The notes below the pieces were generated by a model. It was not told the DNA's origin. It made no database searches and saw only the letters and a list, made by a program, of their open reading frames with translations. Made by a program: the position numbers and the translations under genes. From BOG-908 sp964242035 (GTDB lineage: Bacteria > Pseudomonadota > Alphaproteobacteria > Acetobacterales > Acetobacteraceae), in the NCBI GenBank assembly GCA_964242035.1, contig CAXTCL010000040.1, forward strand, positions 1-21,125: a DNA stretch of 21,125 nt, written 5' to 3'. Each line of letters opens with the position of its first letter. The first letter of the stretch is position 1. Positions 1 to 6,427 of this stretch are shown here, piece by piece.

Positions 1-298
1 GGAGGTCGGCGCGAACGGTCGATCCGCGGTGCTGCCGTCCAAAGTCGCGCGCCCTCTACCAGATGCGTGGTTCGTTGAAATACCGCTACGCGATGGCGCG
101 CGTCCGGTGCAGAGGGGATTATCGGGCTGCCGGTTGGTGCGGCGGCGCTAATGCGCTGTTGTTGAACAATTTCGAAAACACTGCCGATGTCGGGCCGTCA
201 TTAAAACTTCATTCGCATGCCTGCATGTCTGGCTAATTATACAGTCATCGGACTGACGTATTTATGTCATGGTAGTGTCACGAGTGATTAATTTAGGT
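1..298. other. Left-edge region without a supported gene
   Basis: No complete gene is visible. One plus-strand frame is open from base 2 to a stop near base 151 and would encode a 49-residue C-terminal tail containing SAVLPSKVARPL and FVEIPLRDGARPV. This vaguely resembles the end of a LysR-type regulator, but other frames are also open here, so I do not call a gene. Bases from about 150 to 298 are clearly richer in A+T than the rest and contain short palindromes (TTGTTGAACAA; CAGTC-ATCG-GACTG near 242-255). If a plus-strand gene does end near 151, it would converge on the minus-strand operon, with the palindromic element at 299-457 between them. Confidence 0.3.
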
Positions 299-457
299 AA
301 GGAAGCAAGGCCTTCTTTTTTGAAAAAAAGAAGCAAAAAACTTTTGATCCTCCGCATTTGCAGCATCGGGGTGCCTCAGGACACAGCACTGCCCGGACAC
401 AGCGTGGGGACAAAAGTGTTTTGCTTCTTTTTTCGAAAAAGAAGGCCTTGCTTCCTT
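299..457. repeat. Palindromic AT-rich dispersed element, probable bidirectional terminator
   Basis: The left arm starts AAGGAAGCAAGGCCTTC and continues into a T-run/A-run hairpin, then a C-A-A-A-A-A-A-C-T-T-T-T-G block. The right arm (about 411-457) is its reverse complement and ends GAAGGCCTTGCTTCCTT. Each arm is itself a small hairpin (CTTCTTTTTT facing AAAAAAAGAAG), so the element can fold on several scales. The middle (about 347-410) is not palindromic. It begins 5 bp beyond the stop codon of the last gene of the minus-strand operon, the right place for a transcription terminator. Related copies lie near 8165-8306, 8334-8484 and 20742-20920. No transposase is present, so any mobility would have to be provided from elsewhere. 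Confidence 0.8.
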
Positions 458-462
458 GCCCC

Positions 463-798
463 TCAGAACCGCGGCGGTGCGAAGTTCTGCACCGGCCGCT
501 CAGGCGTCACCGACTTACCGAAATTCGAACCGAGCCGATTCCGCGTGGCGCCTTCGTTGAACTGGCCCGTCACGTTGCTGGGCGAAGCCGCACTGTAAGG
601 TGCGCTCGTGCCCGACGAAAACCTCGGCGCCTCGCGTGCCACGCCTTGCAGCTGCTGGTTGAGGCAATCGTAGCTTTGCGCGCTGCCAACCTGCACATCC
701 ACGCAAGTCTCGTGCGTGGCGGGCGGAGATGGCGGTGGTGCGGCCTGCGCGGCGGCAGCAAAAGCCGGCAACAGGCACATCGAAAGGATCAATCGCAT
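463..798 (-). CDS. Small secreted protein with a cysteine pair
   Basis: The 111-residue product has a clear signal peptide (MRLILSMCLLPAFAAAAQA, cleaved about residue 20) followed by a proline-rich start. The mature protein has two cysteines (C32 and C45) in TCVDVQVG and YDCLNQQL, which could form a disulphide in the periplasm. The C-terminal half is low in complexity and ends with a segment containing NFGKSVTPERP. The start is supported by a GGGAG ribosome-binding site 6 bases upstream. It lies 49 bp after the coiled-coil gene and is the last gene of the operon, ending next to the palindromic element. I have an impression of similar short proteins (C-x-DVxVG, DCLN, FGKS-V) beside other filamentous-haemagglutinin secretion loci, but I cannot confirm it here. 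The function is unknown; an accessory periplasmic subunit of the secretion/Ton complex is a guess. Confidence 0.8.
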   Translation of the reverse strand: MRLILSMCLLPAFAAAAQAAPPPSPPATHETCVDVQVGSAQSYDCLNQQLQGVAREAPRFSSGTSAPYSAASPSNVTGQFNEGATRNRLGSNFGKSVTPERPVQNFAPPRF

Positions 799-804
799 CG
801 TGCA

Positions 805-809
805 CTCCC
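805..809 (-). promoter_or_regulatory. Shine-Dalgarno site of the small secreted protein gene
   Basis: GGGAG on the minus strand, 6 bases before the ATG at 798. It fixes the start of the small secreted protein and argues against the overlapping frame that begins at 817. Confidence 0.65.
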
Positions 810-847
810 GGCGGCACGCGACCTGGCGCCGCGAATCGCCAACGTGA

Positions 848-1507
848 TCAACGGCCCGGGTGTTGCGGGGCGGTGGGCGGTGGCACGTATTGCAGGTCCC
901 TGATCTTGTCGTCGTAGGACGCCACCGTGTTTTCCAGCTTCACCCGCGCCAGGCCTAGAACCGGCTCGTAGCTTTTCAGCAGCAGGCTGCGGAAGCTCTG
1001 GCTTTCGTAGAGGTGGAGGATCTCCTCCGCCACGGCGATCAGTTTGGTGTTGGCGGCTTTGCACACCTCAAGCGCGGCCGCCGTCTGCTTCAGCCCGGAA
1101 GCGGCGGCATCGCGCTCGCTTTCGCGCTGGCGCGCCATCTCGGCCATGCCCTGGTAGCTGCTCTGCAGCCGGCTCGCCTGAAGCTGCACGCCGGCGGCCT
1201 GCGCTTCGGCGGCGCGCAGCCTGGCCTGCAGCGCCGCGGTCTCCTCCGGACGCGCCGCCGGCCTGGCGGGCTCGGCGGACAGCCTGGTGTTGGCCGCGTC
1301 CAGCTGGGCCTGCAAAGCTGCCTTGTCGGCCTGCGCACGGGCCAGATCCGCCTGCGCCTGCGCGGCCTGATCCTGTGCGGCGCGCATTTCGGTGACCGAC
1401 TGGCGCAGCGCGTCGCGCATGCGGTCCTCGACCGATTCCTGCGCCGCCGACACCGCCGGCAGGACCATCGCGGCCAGGAACGCCGACGCGATCAGGCTGG
1501 CGCGCAT
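848..1507 (-). CDS. Periplasmic coiled-coil protein
   Basis: The 219-residue product has a signal peptide (MRASLIASAFLAAMVLPAVSA, cleaved about residue 21-22). A long Ala/Gln/Arg/Glu-rich region follows, about residues 25-145, with heptad-like spacing typical of a coiled coil. The C-terminal part is more globular: one cysteine (C149), KLIAVAEEILHLYE at about 155-168, then SYEPVLGLARVKLENTV and a proline-rich tail. The start codon overlaps the stop codon of the porin gene by one base (TGATG), which implies translational coupling and a product needed together with the porin. A periplasmic spacer or scaffold linking inner- and outer-membrane parts is plausible from the shape, but no enzymatic motif is visible. 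The gene call is secure; the function is not. Confidence 0.85.
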   Translation of the reverse strand: MRASLIASAFLAAMVLPAVSAAQESVEDRMRDALRQSVTEMRAAQDQAAQAQADLARAQADKAALQAQLDAANTRLSAEPARPAARPEETAALQARLRAAEAQAAGVQLQASRLQSSYQGMAEMARQRESERDAAASGLKQTAAALEVCKAANTKLIAVAEEILHLYESQSFRSLLLKSYEPVLGLARVKLENTVASYDDKIRDLQYVPPPTAPQHPGR

Positions 1508-3384
1508 CAGAAGCTCGCGTTCAGGTCGAGCAGTACGACGTCTATGCCGTCTGGCGGACCGGATACCACCTGGCTGCTTAGCCAGCGCAGCGACACGTTG
1601 GTGTTCTGCGCGACACCCAGCACACCCTGCAGCACGTAGCCGCGCGCGTTCGTGCCGCCGAGGTGGAACTCGGCGTCATCAAGCGAGTCGATCGTGGCGT
1701 CGCTGGCGATGTATTTATACGTCGCCGACACGCTCCACTCCCATTTCTGCTTCACCGTCGGGTAGCCGACCGCGAGCTTCATCATGTAGCCGGTATCGCC
1801 GCCGACGAAGGGCCCGGACTGCCCGCCGCCTGCGCTGCTGCTGCCGAGGTTGTTGACAGGGCCTGCCGTCTGGCCGGGTGCGCCGTGGTTGATGATGGCT
1901 GTGCGGTTGAACGCGAGGTTCTTGATGTAGTCGCCCTCGATCTGGATGTCGTATGGCGCGTAGGTGTCGATCTCGAACCTCGGATGCACCTCCAGCACGG
2001 CAAATCTTGAGGCCAGGCCGTAATATTGCGGGTTAGGCAGGTTCGGCGCCACCGACAGCGGACCTGGCACCAGGTTGCGTATCGGGTAGAGTGTGTTGCC
2101 GAATTGACCGTTCAGGTAGCGTGTGTCATCGCTGGTGCAGGCGTAGAGAGCAGATGTCGCCGTAGAGCCGGGCTGCACAGTGCAGGGATCGGACACCGCG
2201 CCCTGCACGCCCAGGAAATCGAAGAAGCCCACATCGAGGAACGCCGTCAGGTCGTGCCGGACGTGCCAGTTGGCGCCACCCTGTATCGCCAGCAGGTAGC
2301 TGTCCGTGCTGGGGTATTTGTTCGGATCATCGGTGGAAAACGCCAGGTCGGTGTTGAACAGCGGGAACGCGCCGGCGGTGAACACGGCGTTCACCTCCTG
2401 TCCAATCTTGTGCTCGTAATGGGCGGACACGCCGTCGAAGCCCAGATCGTTGTAGAACAGGATGTCTGTGGTGGAAAACGGATTGCTGCTGCGCCCGGCG
2501 CGTATGGTCGTGTGTTCGTCGGGTTCGAAGGCCACGAAAGCGCGGTCCAGGTAGATGGCGTATTTCGAGAAGGCGCCGTTCTCGCCAAGCGTGGCGTTGG
2601 TGGAGACCGGACCGTTCGGATCACCCGTGCCCACGCGTATCACGGTCTGCACGTTGTCTGCCAGGTTGACGTCCACGCCGAAGCGCGCGCGCAGGCGGAA
2701 ACGGTCGCGGTTCTCGGTGGAGTCCAGGAAGGGCGGGTAGGGGCCGGCGTTCGAATCGTAAGGCGAGCCGCCGTTGATCGCGCTGTAGTTGACGAACTCG
2801 TTGTAGTTGCCCTTGTTGAACAGATCGGATTCGTAGCGCGTGCGTATGTCGCCGAACACGCGTATGCGGTTTATCCAGTCGGGCAGCAGGCCGGGTGCGG
2901 GGGCACCTTCCGCCTGGTTTTCCGTCAGCACCTGCGCGCGCACTTCGTCGGCGATCTGCTTGCGTATGAATTGCGGCACGTAGGTGACGCGTATGCCGCC
3001 CGTTTTAGTGTCCGGCGCTTCGGTTTCGGGTGCGGTTGCCGGCGCCGCGTGGCCGCGCTTGGGCTTGGCGGGGCCGGTCTCGCGCAGCAGCTCGCCGGCC
3101 TGGCCGCCGGTCAGGATGCCTTTCTGGATCAGCAATTGAATCAGCTTTACCGTCTGCTCGTCCGCGTGGGCCGGTAGTGTGACGAACGCCGCCAGCGAAG
3201 TAAGCAAGAAAAAAGGCCAAGGGCTCTGCCTCTGGACCCCGTCACGCGAGAGCGTGCTCCGCACGACGGGGCCTCGAGGCCCCAGACCCCCATCTATAGA
3301 TGCCGGTCCAGGGCCGCTGGCCCTGGTGGGGGTCTGGGGGCAAAGCCCCCGGCCTTCCTTTCTATTACTCCGTCGTTTTAACAC
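1507..3384 (-). CDS. Putative outer-membrane porin with element-derived 5' end
   Basis: The mature part matches the 'putative porin' family: a short helical N-terminus (EQTVKLIQLLIQKGILTGGQ), a linker, then a long run of alternating amphipathic strands starting near INRIRVFGDIRTRYE, ending in a terminal Phe (LLDLNASF), as expected for a beta-barrel inserted by BAM. A hydrophobic export segment (FFLLTSLAAFVTLPAHA, residues 58-74) precedes ADEQ. The start is uncertain. The frame is open to a GTG at 3384, but about the first 60 codons lie in a palindrome-rich repeat (3202-3366), and the hydrophobic segment itself is partly encoded by the repeat edge. Other in-frame starts are GTG at 3264 and TTG at 3207; none has a convincing ribosome-binding site. 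The native start codon has probably been displaced. The gene follows tonB and overlaps the coiled-coil gene, so it belongs to the same operon. Its substrate is unknown. Confidence 0.85.
   Translation of the reverse strand: MLKRRSNRKEGRGLCPQTPTRASGPGPASIDGGLGPRGPVVRSTLSRDGVQRQSPWPFFLLTSLAAFVTLPAHADEQTVKLIQLLIQKGILTGGQAGELLRETGPAKPKRGHAAPATAPETEAPDTKTGGIRVTYVPQFIRKQIADEVRAQVLTENQAEGAPAPGLLPDWINRIRVFGDIRTRYESDLFNKGNYNEFVNYSAINGGSPYDSNAGPYPPFLDSTENRDRFRLRARFGVDVNLADNVQTVIRVGTGDPNGPVSTNATLGENGAFSKYAIYLDRAFVAFEPDEHTTIRAGRSSNPFSTTDILFYNDLGFDGVSAHYEHKIGQEVNAVFTAGAFPLFNTDLAFSTDDPNKYPSTDSYLLAIQGGANWHVRHDLTAFLDVGFFDFLGVQGAVSDPCTVQPGSTATSALYACTSDDTRYLNGQFGNTLYPIRNLVPGPLSVAPNLPNPQYYGLASRFAVLEVHPRFEIDTYAPYDIQIEGDYIKNLAFNRTAIINHGAPGQTAGPVNNLGSSSAGGGQSGPFVGGDTGYMMKLAVGYPTVKQKWEWSVSATYKYIASDATIDSLDDAEFHLGGTNARGYVLQGVLGVAQNTNVSLRWLSSQVVSGPPDGIDVVLLDLNASF
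3202..3366. repeat. GC-rich multi-palindrome element inserted at the porin 5' end
   Basis: About 165 bp built almost wholly of palindromes: CACGC-GAGA-GCGTG (3243-3256) inside CCCCGTC...GACGGGG (3237-3271); GGGGCCTCGAGGCCCC (3268-3283); CATCTATAGATG (3291-3302) and CCAGGGCC-GCT-GGCCCTGG (3308-3326), both enclosed by a perfect 11-bp pair CCAGACCCCCA/TGGGGGTCTGG (3282-3292 and 3327-3337); and GGGGGC-AAA-GCCCCC (3336-3350). The ends are imperfect inverted repeats: AAGCAAGAAAAAAGGCC on the left, and GGCCTTCCTTTCTATT on the right. It encodes no protein of its own and looks like a non-autonomous, MITE- or REP-like repeat. It separates tonB from the porin coding sequence and, in this orientation, leaves an open frame that fuses to the porin. 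Confidence 0.8.
3368..3372 (-). promoter_or_regulatory. Orphan Shine-Dalgarno site upstream of the porin
   Basis: CGGAG on the minus strand lies in the tonB-porin gap. With normal spacing it would serve a start codon at about 3355-3362, which is where the palindrome-rich element begins; no ATG, GTG or TTG is found there. I read it as the original porin ribosome-binding site, now cut off from its start codon. Confidence 0.45.
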
Positions 3385-3398
3385 TTAGTATCCCCCGC

Positions 3399-4121
3399 CT
3401 AACTGCGCGCGCGCTCAACGATCTGCACGGAAAACTGCCTGGTAAGCATCGCCGCTGGCGGCGCGTCATTCACCGAAATCGCCCGCACAACGCGCATCAC
3501 TTCCGCCCGCACATCGTCCTCACCCGAGAAACTGCCTATGCTGACGCGCGCAAGATGGCCGGACGCATCGAGCAGGAACGAGAGCGTCACGCGGTATTTC
3601 GCCAACCGAAGCTGGTTGTCTTCGCGCAACGCTTCCTCGATCTGCGACTTGATCAGACCGCCGTAATACGCGTCGTTGTCGCCGCCGCTTCCGTCACCCG
3701 TGCCGCAACCGGCCCCCACGCAATCGCCGCCGCCACCATTGCCCGCGGCCAGCGAGCCCGGGCCGTTGCCCTGTATGGACGTGGTGACCGCTGCCGGCGG
3801 GGAGGGCGCCTTTGGCGCCGGCTTGCTCAGCGCCTTTTGCGCCGGGGCCGCCTGTTCGCGCACCTTCACCTCCGTCTGTTTCGGCGGCGGCGGTTTTATC
3901 TTCGGCGGCGGTGGCGGAGGAGGCGGTGGTGGTGGAAGCTGGATTTGCGTGATGTGCGGCTCCTGGTGCGGCCGCGCCGCCGGGCCGGAGCCGCCTTTCA
4001 GCAGCACGAACGCCAGCCCGGCCACGCCGGCGAACAGCACCACGGCGCCGACCGGCATCGCGTAGCGTTGCAGCGTTGTCTTGCGGCCGAACTCGGCATC
4101 GAAGTCGCGGTCGTCCAGCAT
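3399..4121 (-). CDS. tonB: Energy transducer TonB
   Basis: The 240-residue protein has the TonB architecture: a short cytoplasmic N-terminus, one membrane anchor (about residues 22-41, AMPVGAVVLFAGVAGLAFVL), a periplasmic proline-rich rod with 11 consecutive prolines (63-73) followed by KIKPPPPK, and a C-terminal TonB/TolA-like domain (about 152-237, from YYGGLIKSQIEEALRE through KYRVTLSFLLDASGHLARVSI to FSVQIVE). In the family it passes energy from the ExbB-ExbD proton channel to an outer-membrane partner. A glycine-rich linker (about 128-148) carries two cysteines, C134 and C139, which is unusual. The start lies 3 bp after the exbD stop codon. No TonB-dependent receptor with a plug domain is encoded in the window, so its partner is probably a neighbour (TpsB, the porin or the exoprotein) or an unlinked receptor. 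Confidence 0.9.
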   Translation of the reverse strand: MLDDRDFDAEFGRKTTLQRYAMPVGAVVLFAGVAGLAFVLLKGGSGPAARPHQEPHITQIQLPPPPPPPPPPPKIKPPPPKQTEVKVREQAAPAQKALSKPAPKAPSPPAAVTTSIQGNGPGSLAAGNGGGGDCVGAGCGTGDGSGGDNDAYYGGLIKSQIEEALREDNQLRLAKYRVTLSFLLDASGHLARVSIGSFSGEDDVRAEVMRVVRAISVNDAPPAAMLTRQFSVQIVERARS

Positions 4122-4124
4122 TTT

Positions 4125-4529
4125 TCATGAACCCGGTGTGCGCTGGGCGGCCAGGCCCAGCGAGGTGATGCCGACGCGTCCGCACACGTCCAGCACGTTC
4201 ATGATCTTCTCGTATTGCGACTGCCGGTCGCCCTTGAGGATGATCGGCAAATCGGGGTTGGCGGATTTCGCGTCGCGCAGCTTGGCTTCCAGCTCGGCCA
4301 GGCTCACCGGGATTGCATCTATCGACACCTGGCCTGTGGAGTTCACAGCGATCACCTTGGTCTTCGGCACCGCGAGCGAGACCACGGAGCTGCCTTTCGG
4401 CAGATCGACCTTGACGCCCTGGACCGACGCCGTGGTCATGATGATGAAGATCACCACCAGCACGTAGGCGAGGTCCAGCATCGGGGTGATATTGATGTCG
4501 TCGTAAGGTTTGTCGTCGTTTATCTGCAT
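4125..4529 (-). CDS. exbD: Biopolymer transport protein ExbD
   Basis: The 134-residue protein has the usual ExbD/TolR layout: a short cytoplasmic start, the segment DINITPMLDLAYVLVVIFII, and a periplasmic domain (about 40-130). D19, in the single membrane helix, corresponds to the essential protonatable Asp of ExbD (D25 in E. coli). With ExbB it forms the proton channel that powers TonB. The GDRQSQYEKIMNVLDVCGRVG stretch of the periplasmic domain is typical of the family. The gene starts 9 bp after the exbB-like stop codon and ends 3 bp before tonB, consistent with one transcript and coordinated synthesis. The ribosome-binding site is weak, so coupling to upstream translation is likely. Confidence 0.93.
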   Translation of the reverse strand: MQINDDKPYDDINITPMLDLAYVLVVIFIIMTTASVQGVKVDLPKGSSVVSLAVPKTKVIAVNSTGQVSIDAIPVSLAELEAKLRDAKSANPDLPIILKGDRQSQYEKIMNVLDVCGRVGITSLGLAAQRTPGS

Positions 4530-4538
4530 GGCGCGCGC

Positions 4539-6422
4539 CTATTCGCCTGCGCCAGGCACGGTGTGGGAGCGTCCGAAATCGCCCTCTGCAATGCGGGTGA
4601 CGATCTCATCGACGAACACCGCCATCTCCGAGGTGATCGACTTAATACGCGTCTGGAAATAATTGTAGCCGAACAGCGCAGGGATCGCGACGAACATCCC
4701 CGCCGCGGTCGCCAGCAAGGCGGCAGAGATGCCGGGTGCGATGGAGTTCACGTTCACGTCCCCGGCCGCGGCGATCGCGGCAAAGGTGATCATCACGCCA
4801 ACCACGGTGCCGAGTAGTCCCACGAACGGACCGCCGGAGATCGCGATGGTGAGGAACACCATCAGGTTGTTCAGCTTGGCCATCTCGCGCACCATCTGCG
4901 CGTCCATCGACGCACGGATCGCGGCAAGCGATTGCGGTGCGATGTTGCCGTCAGGCAGGCAGCGTCCGCCGTCCAACCGGTCGGTCACTTCGCGCACGCC
5001 GGTCTCGTATACGCGGTACAGGCTCGAGGCGAGAACGAGGCGCGCGTTCTCTTTCGGAACGGCGGGCAGCAGGCCGCGCCCCTTACGGTTGATCTCGCGC
5101 AGGATCACCAGGAAACGCCTGTTAGCGCCGGCGACGCGGCCGACGTAGAGCGCCTTGGCGAACATCACCAGCCAGGAGATCAGCATCATCACCATCAGGA
5201 TGCCGATGATCACCCAGGCATCGAGCGTTACCGATTTGAGGATGATGCCGATATAGCCGCTGCCAAAGCTGCTGGTCTGTTCTGGGTTCTCGAAGGCCAG
5301 CAGGTTGGCCTGGGCGCCCTGGTCGTGCTCGGCCAACAGGATGGTGCCTGCCGGACGCGCCACCTTGCTGATCTGCAACTCGTCCAGCTCGCCGACGAAA
5401 TCCGGTGTCTCCGCCACCGAAACCGCCGGCACGGCGCCTGCCGCCGGTGCAGCACTCTGCGTGGCGGCGCCGCCGAGCACGCCAGGGCCGGTGATCGCCG
5501 GCATCTGCCCCGCCGTCTGCGCGGACTTCGCGCCGTCCACGAACAGCGTCAGGCTGCCGGCATCCGCCGTCACGCTCAACAGATGCCAGCTATCCGCCAC
5601 CAGCGGCGCGGGTGCTGTCAGGTTCCGCGCGCCGGCGGCCGACTGCACGCTCACCGTCGGCACACCGTTGGCCAGCGACAGCGAAAAACCATTCACCCCG
5701 CCTGCGTCTCTCTGGGAATAGATCGTGCCCGATCCGGTGGCCACGCGCGGCTTGACCCATAATTGCAGGGTGTAGGGCTGGCCCGCGGCTATGTTCAGGG
5801 TCGGGTTCGGCGGCAGCTTGATAGGTGTGGTGCCGTCCAGCACGGTGCCGAACCCGATGATTGCGGTGCGGTCGGGCTTGCCTGGCGTGAGCGCGTTGTT
5901 GGCGTAGCTGGTGCTGTCCTTCGGCGGTCCGTTCTCGTTGGCGAAATGCCAGACCAGCAATTGGTTCGCGTCATACGTGGCCGGCGCGTCGGAGGCGTCG
6001 TTCGCCTTGTCGTTGCCCCAATACATGTAGAAGCTGGTGGTGGCGCCTGGTGCCACGTCGGGCAGGTCCACCCAGACCAGGCCGACCTGGTCGACCAGGC
6101 TGTCGAACTTCTCGATATGGTAATGCAACGGCGTACGGTCGTCGCCGGCGACGAAGCGCAGGTCGCCGCCATCCATCTTCGCGGTGTCGAACTTGAAGTT
6201 GTTTGCCAGCAGCCGCACCAGGACCTGCGTGCGCCCGATCGGTTCGGCGATGTTGGCGCCTTTCGGCCCGGCATCGGCATCTATCTTGATGCGATACTGC
6301 CAGTCACCGTTCCACCAGGCGGCGTGAGCCGCATTCGCAAACACGAATTGCAGGGCCGCGAAGATCACGCACGCAGGCAGGATGCGACGCCCACGTATGC
6401 CGGGCAAAAAACCGAAACGCAT
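4539..6422 (-). CDS. ExbB/TolQ/MotA-family proton channel with N-terminal DUF2341 and LamG-like domains
   Basis: The 627-residue protein combines a secreted-type sensor or binding module with a proton channel. Residues 1-34 are a signal peptide ending AHA. Residues about 35-150 match DUF2341 (WWNGDWQYRIKI, then FYMYWGN). Residues about 155-355 look like a LamG/concanavalin-type jelly roll (LLVWHFAN, YTLQLWVKPR, LTLFVDGAKS, GELDELQISKVAR). The channel part follows: TM1 at about 402-427, a cytoplasmic loop, TM2 at about 519-553 with GGPFVGLLGTVVGVM, and TM3 at about 562-590 with LLATAAGMFVAIPALFGYN. T539 and T572 align with the conserved pore threonines of ExbB. Typical ExbB proteins are about 240 aa. 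It starts 5 bp after the tpsB stop codon, with a GGGGAG site 11 bases upstream. The lectin-like domain should lie in the periplasm; a glycan or exoprotein ligand is inferred. Confidence 0.92.
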   Translation of the reverse strand: MRFGFLPGIRGRRILPACVIFAALQFVFANAAHAAWWNGDWQYRIKIDADAGPKGANIAEPIGRTQVLVRLLANNFKFDTAKMDGGDLRFVAGDDRTPLHYHIEKFDSLVDQVGLVWVDLPDVAPGATTSFYMYWGNDKANDASDAPATYDANQLLVWHFANENGPPKDSTSYANNALTPGKPDRTAIIGFGTVLDGTTPIKLPPNPTLNIAAGQPYTLQLWVKPRVATGSGTIYSQRDAGGVNGFSLSLANGVPTVSVQSAAGARNLTAPAPLVADSWHLLSVTADAGSLTLFVDGAKSAQTAGQMPAITGPGVLGGAATQSAAPAAGAVPAVSVAETPDFVGELDELQISKVARPAGTILLAEHDQGAQANLLAFENPEQTSSFGSGYIGIILKSVTLDAWVIIGILMVMMLISWLVMFAKALYVGRVAGANRRFLVILREINRKGRGLLPAVPKENARLVLASSLYRVYETGVREVTDRLDGGRCLPDGNIAPQSLAAIRASMDAQMVREMAKLNNLMVFLTIAISGGPFVGLLGTVVGVMITFAAIAAAGDVNVNSIAPGISAALLATAAGMFVAIPALFGYNYFQTRIKSITSEMAVFVDEIVTRIAEGDFGRSHTVPGAGE

Positions 6423-6427
6423 GTAAC

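Noticed and set aside
2..151. C-terminal end of a LysR-type regulator on the plus strand
   Set aside because: The resemblance is slight, about 49 residues only, and other frames in both directions are also open there.
299..457. CRISPR array or insertion sequence at the repeat elements
   Set aside because: The copies are inverted pairs with no regular spacers, and no transposase or Cas gene is present in the window.
2026..3177. A 383-codon plus-strand frame opposite the porin, and similar long plus-strand frames elsewhere (for example 12621-13943 and 19988-21070)
   Set aside because: All are shadows of the minus-strand genes, with no plausible start site or family signature.
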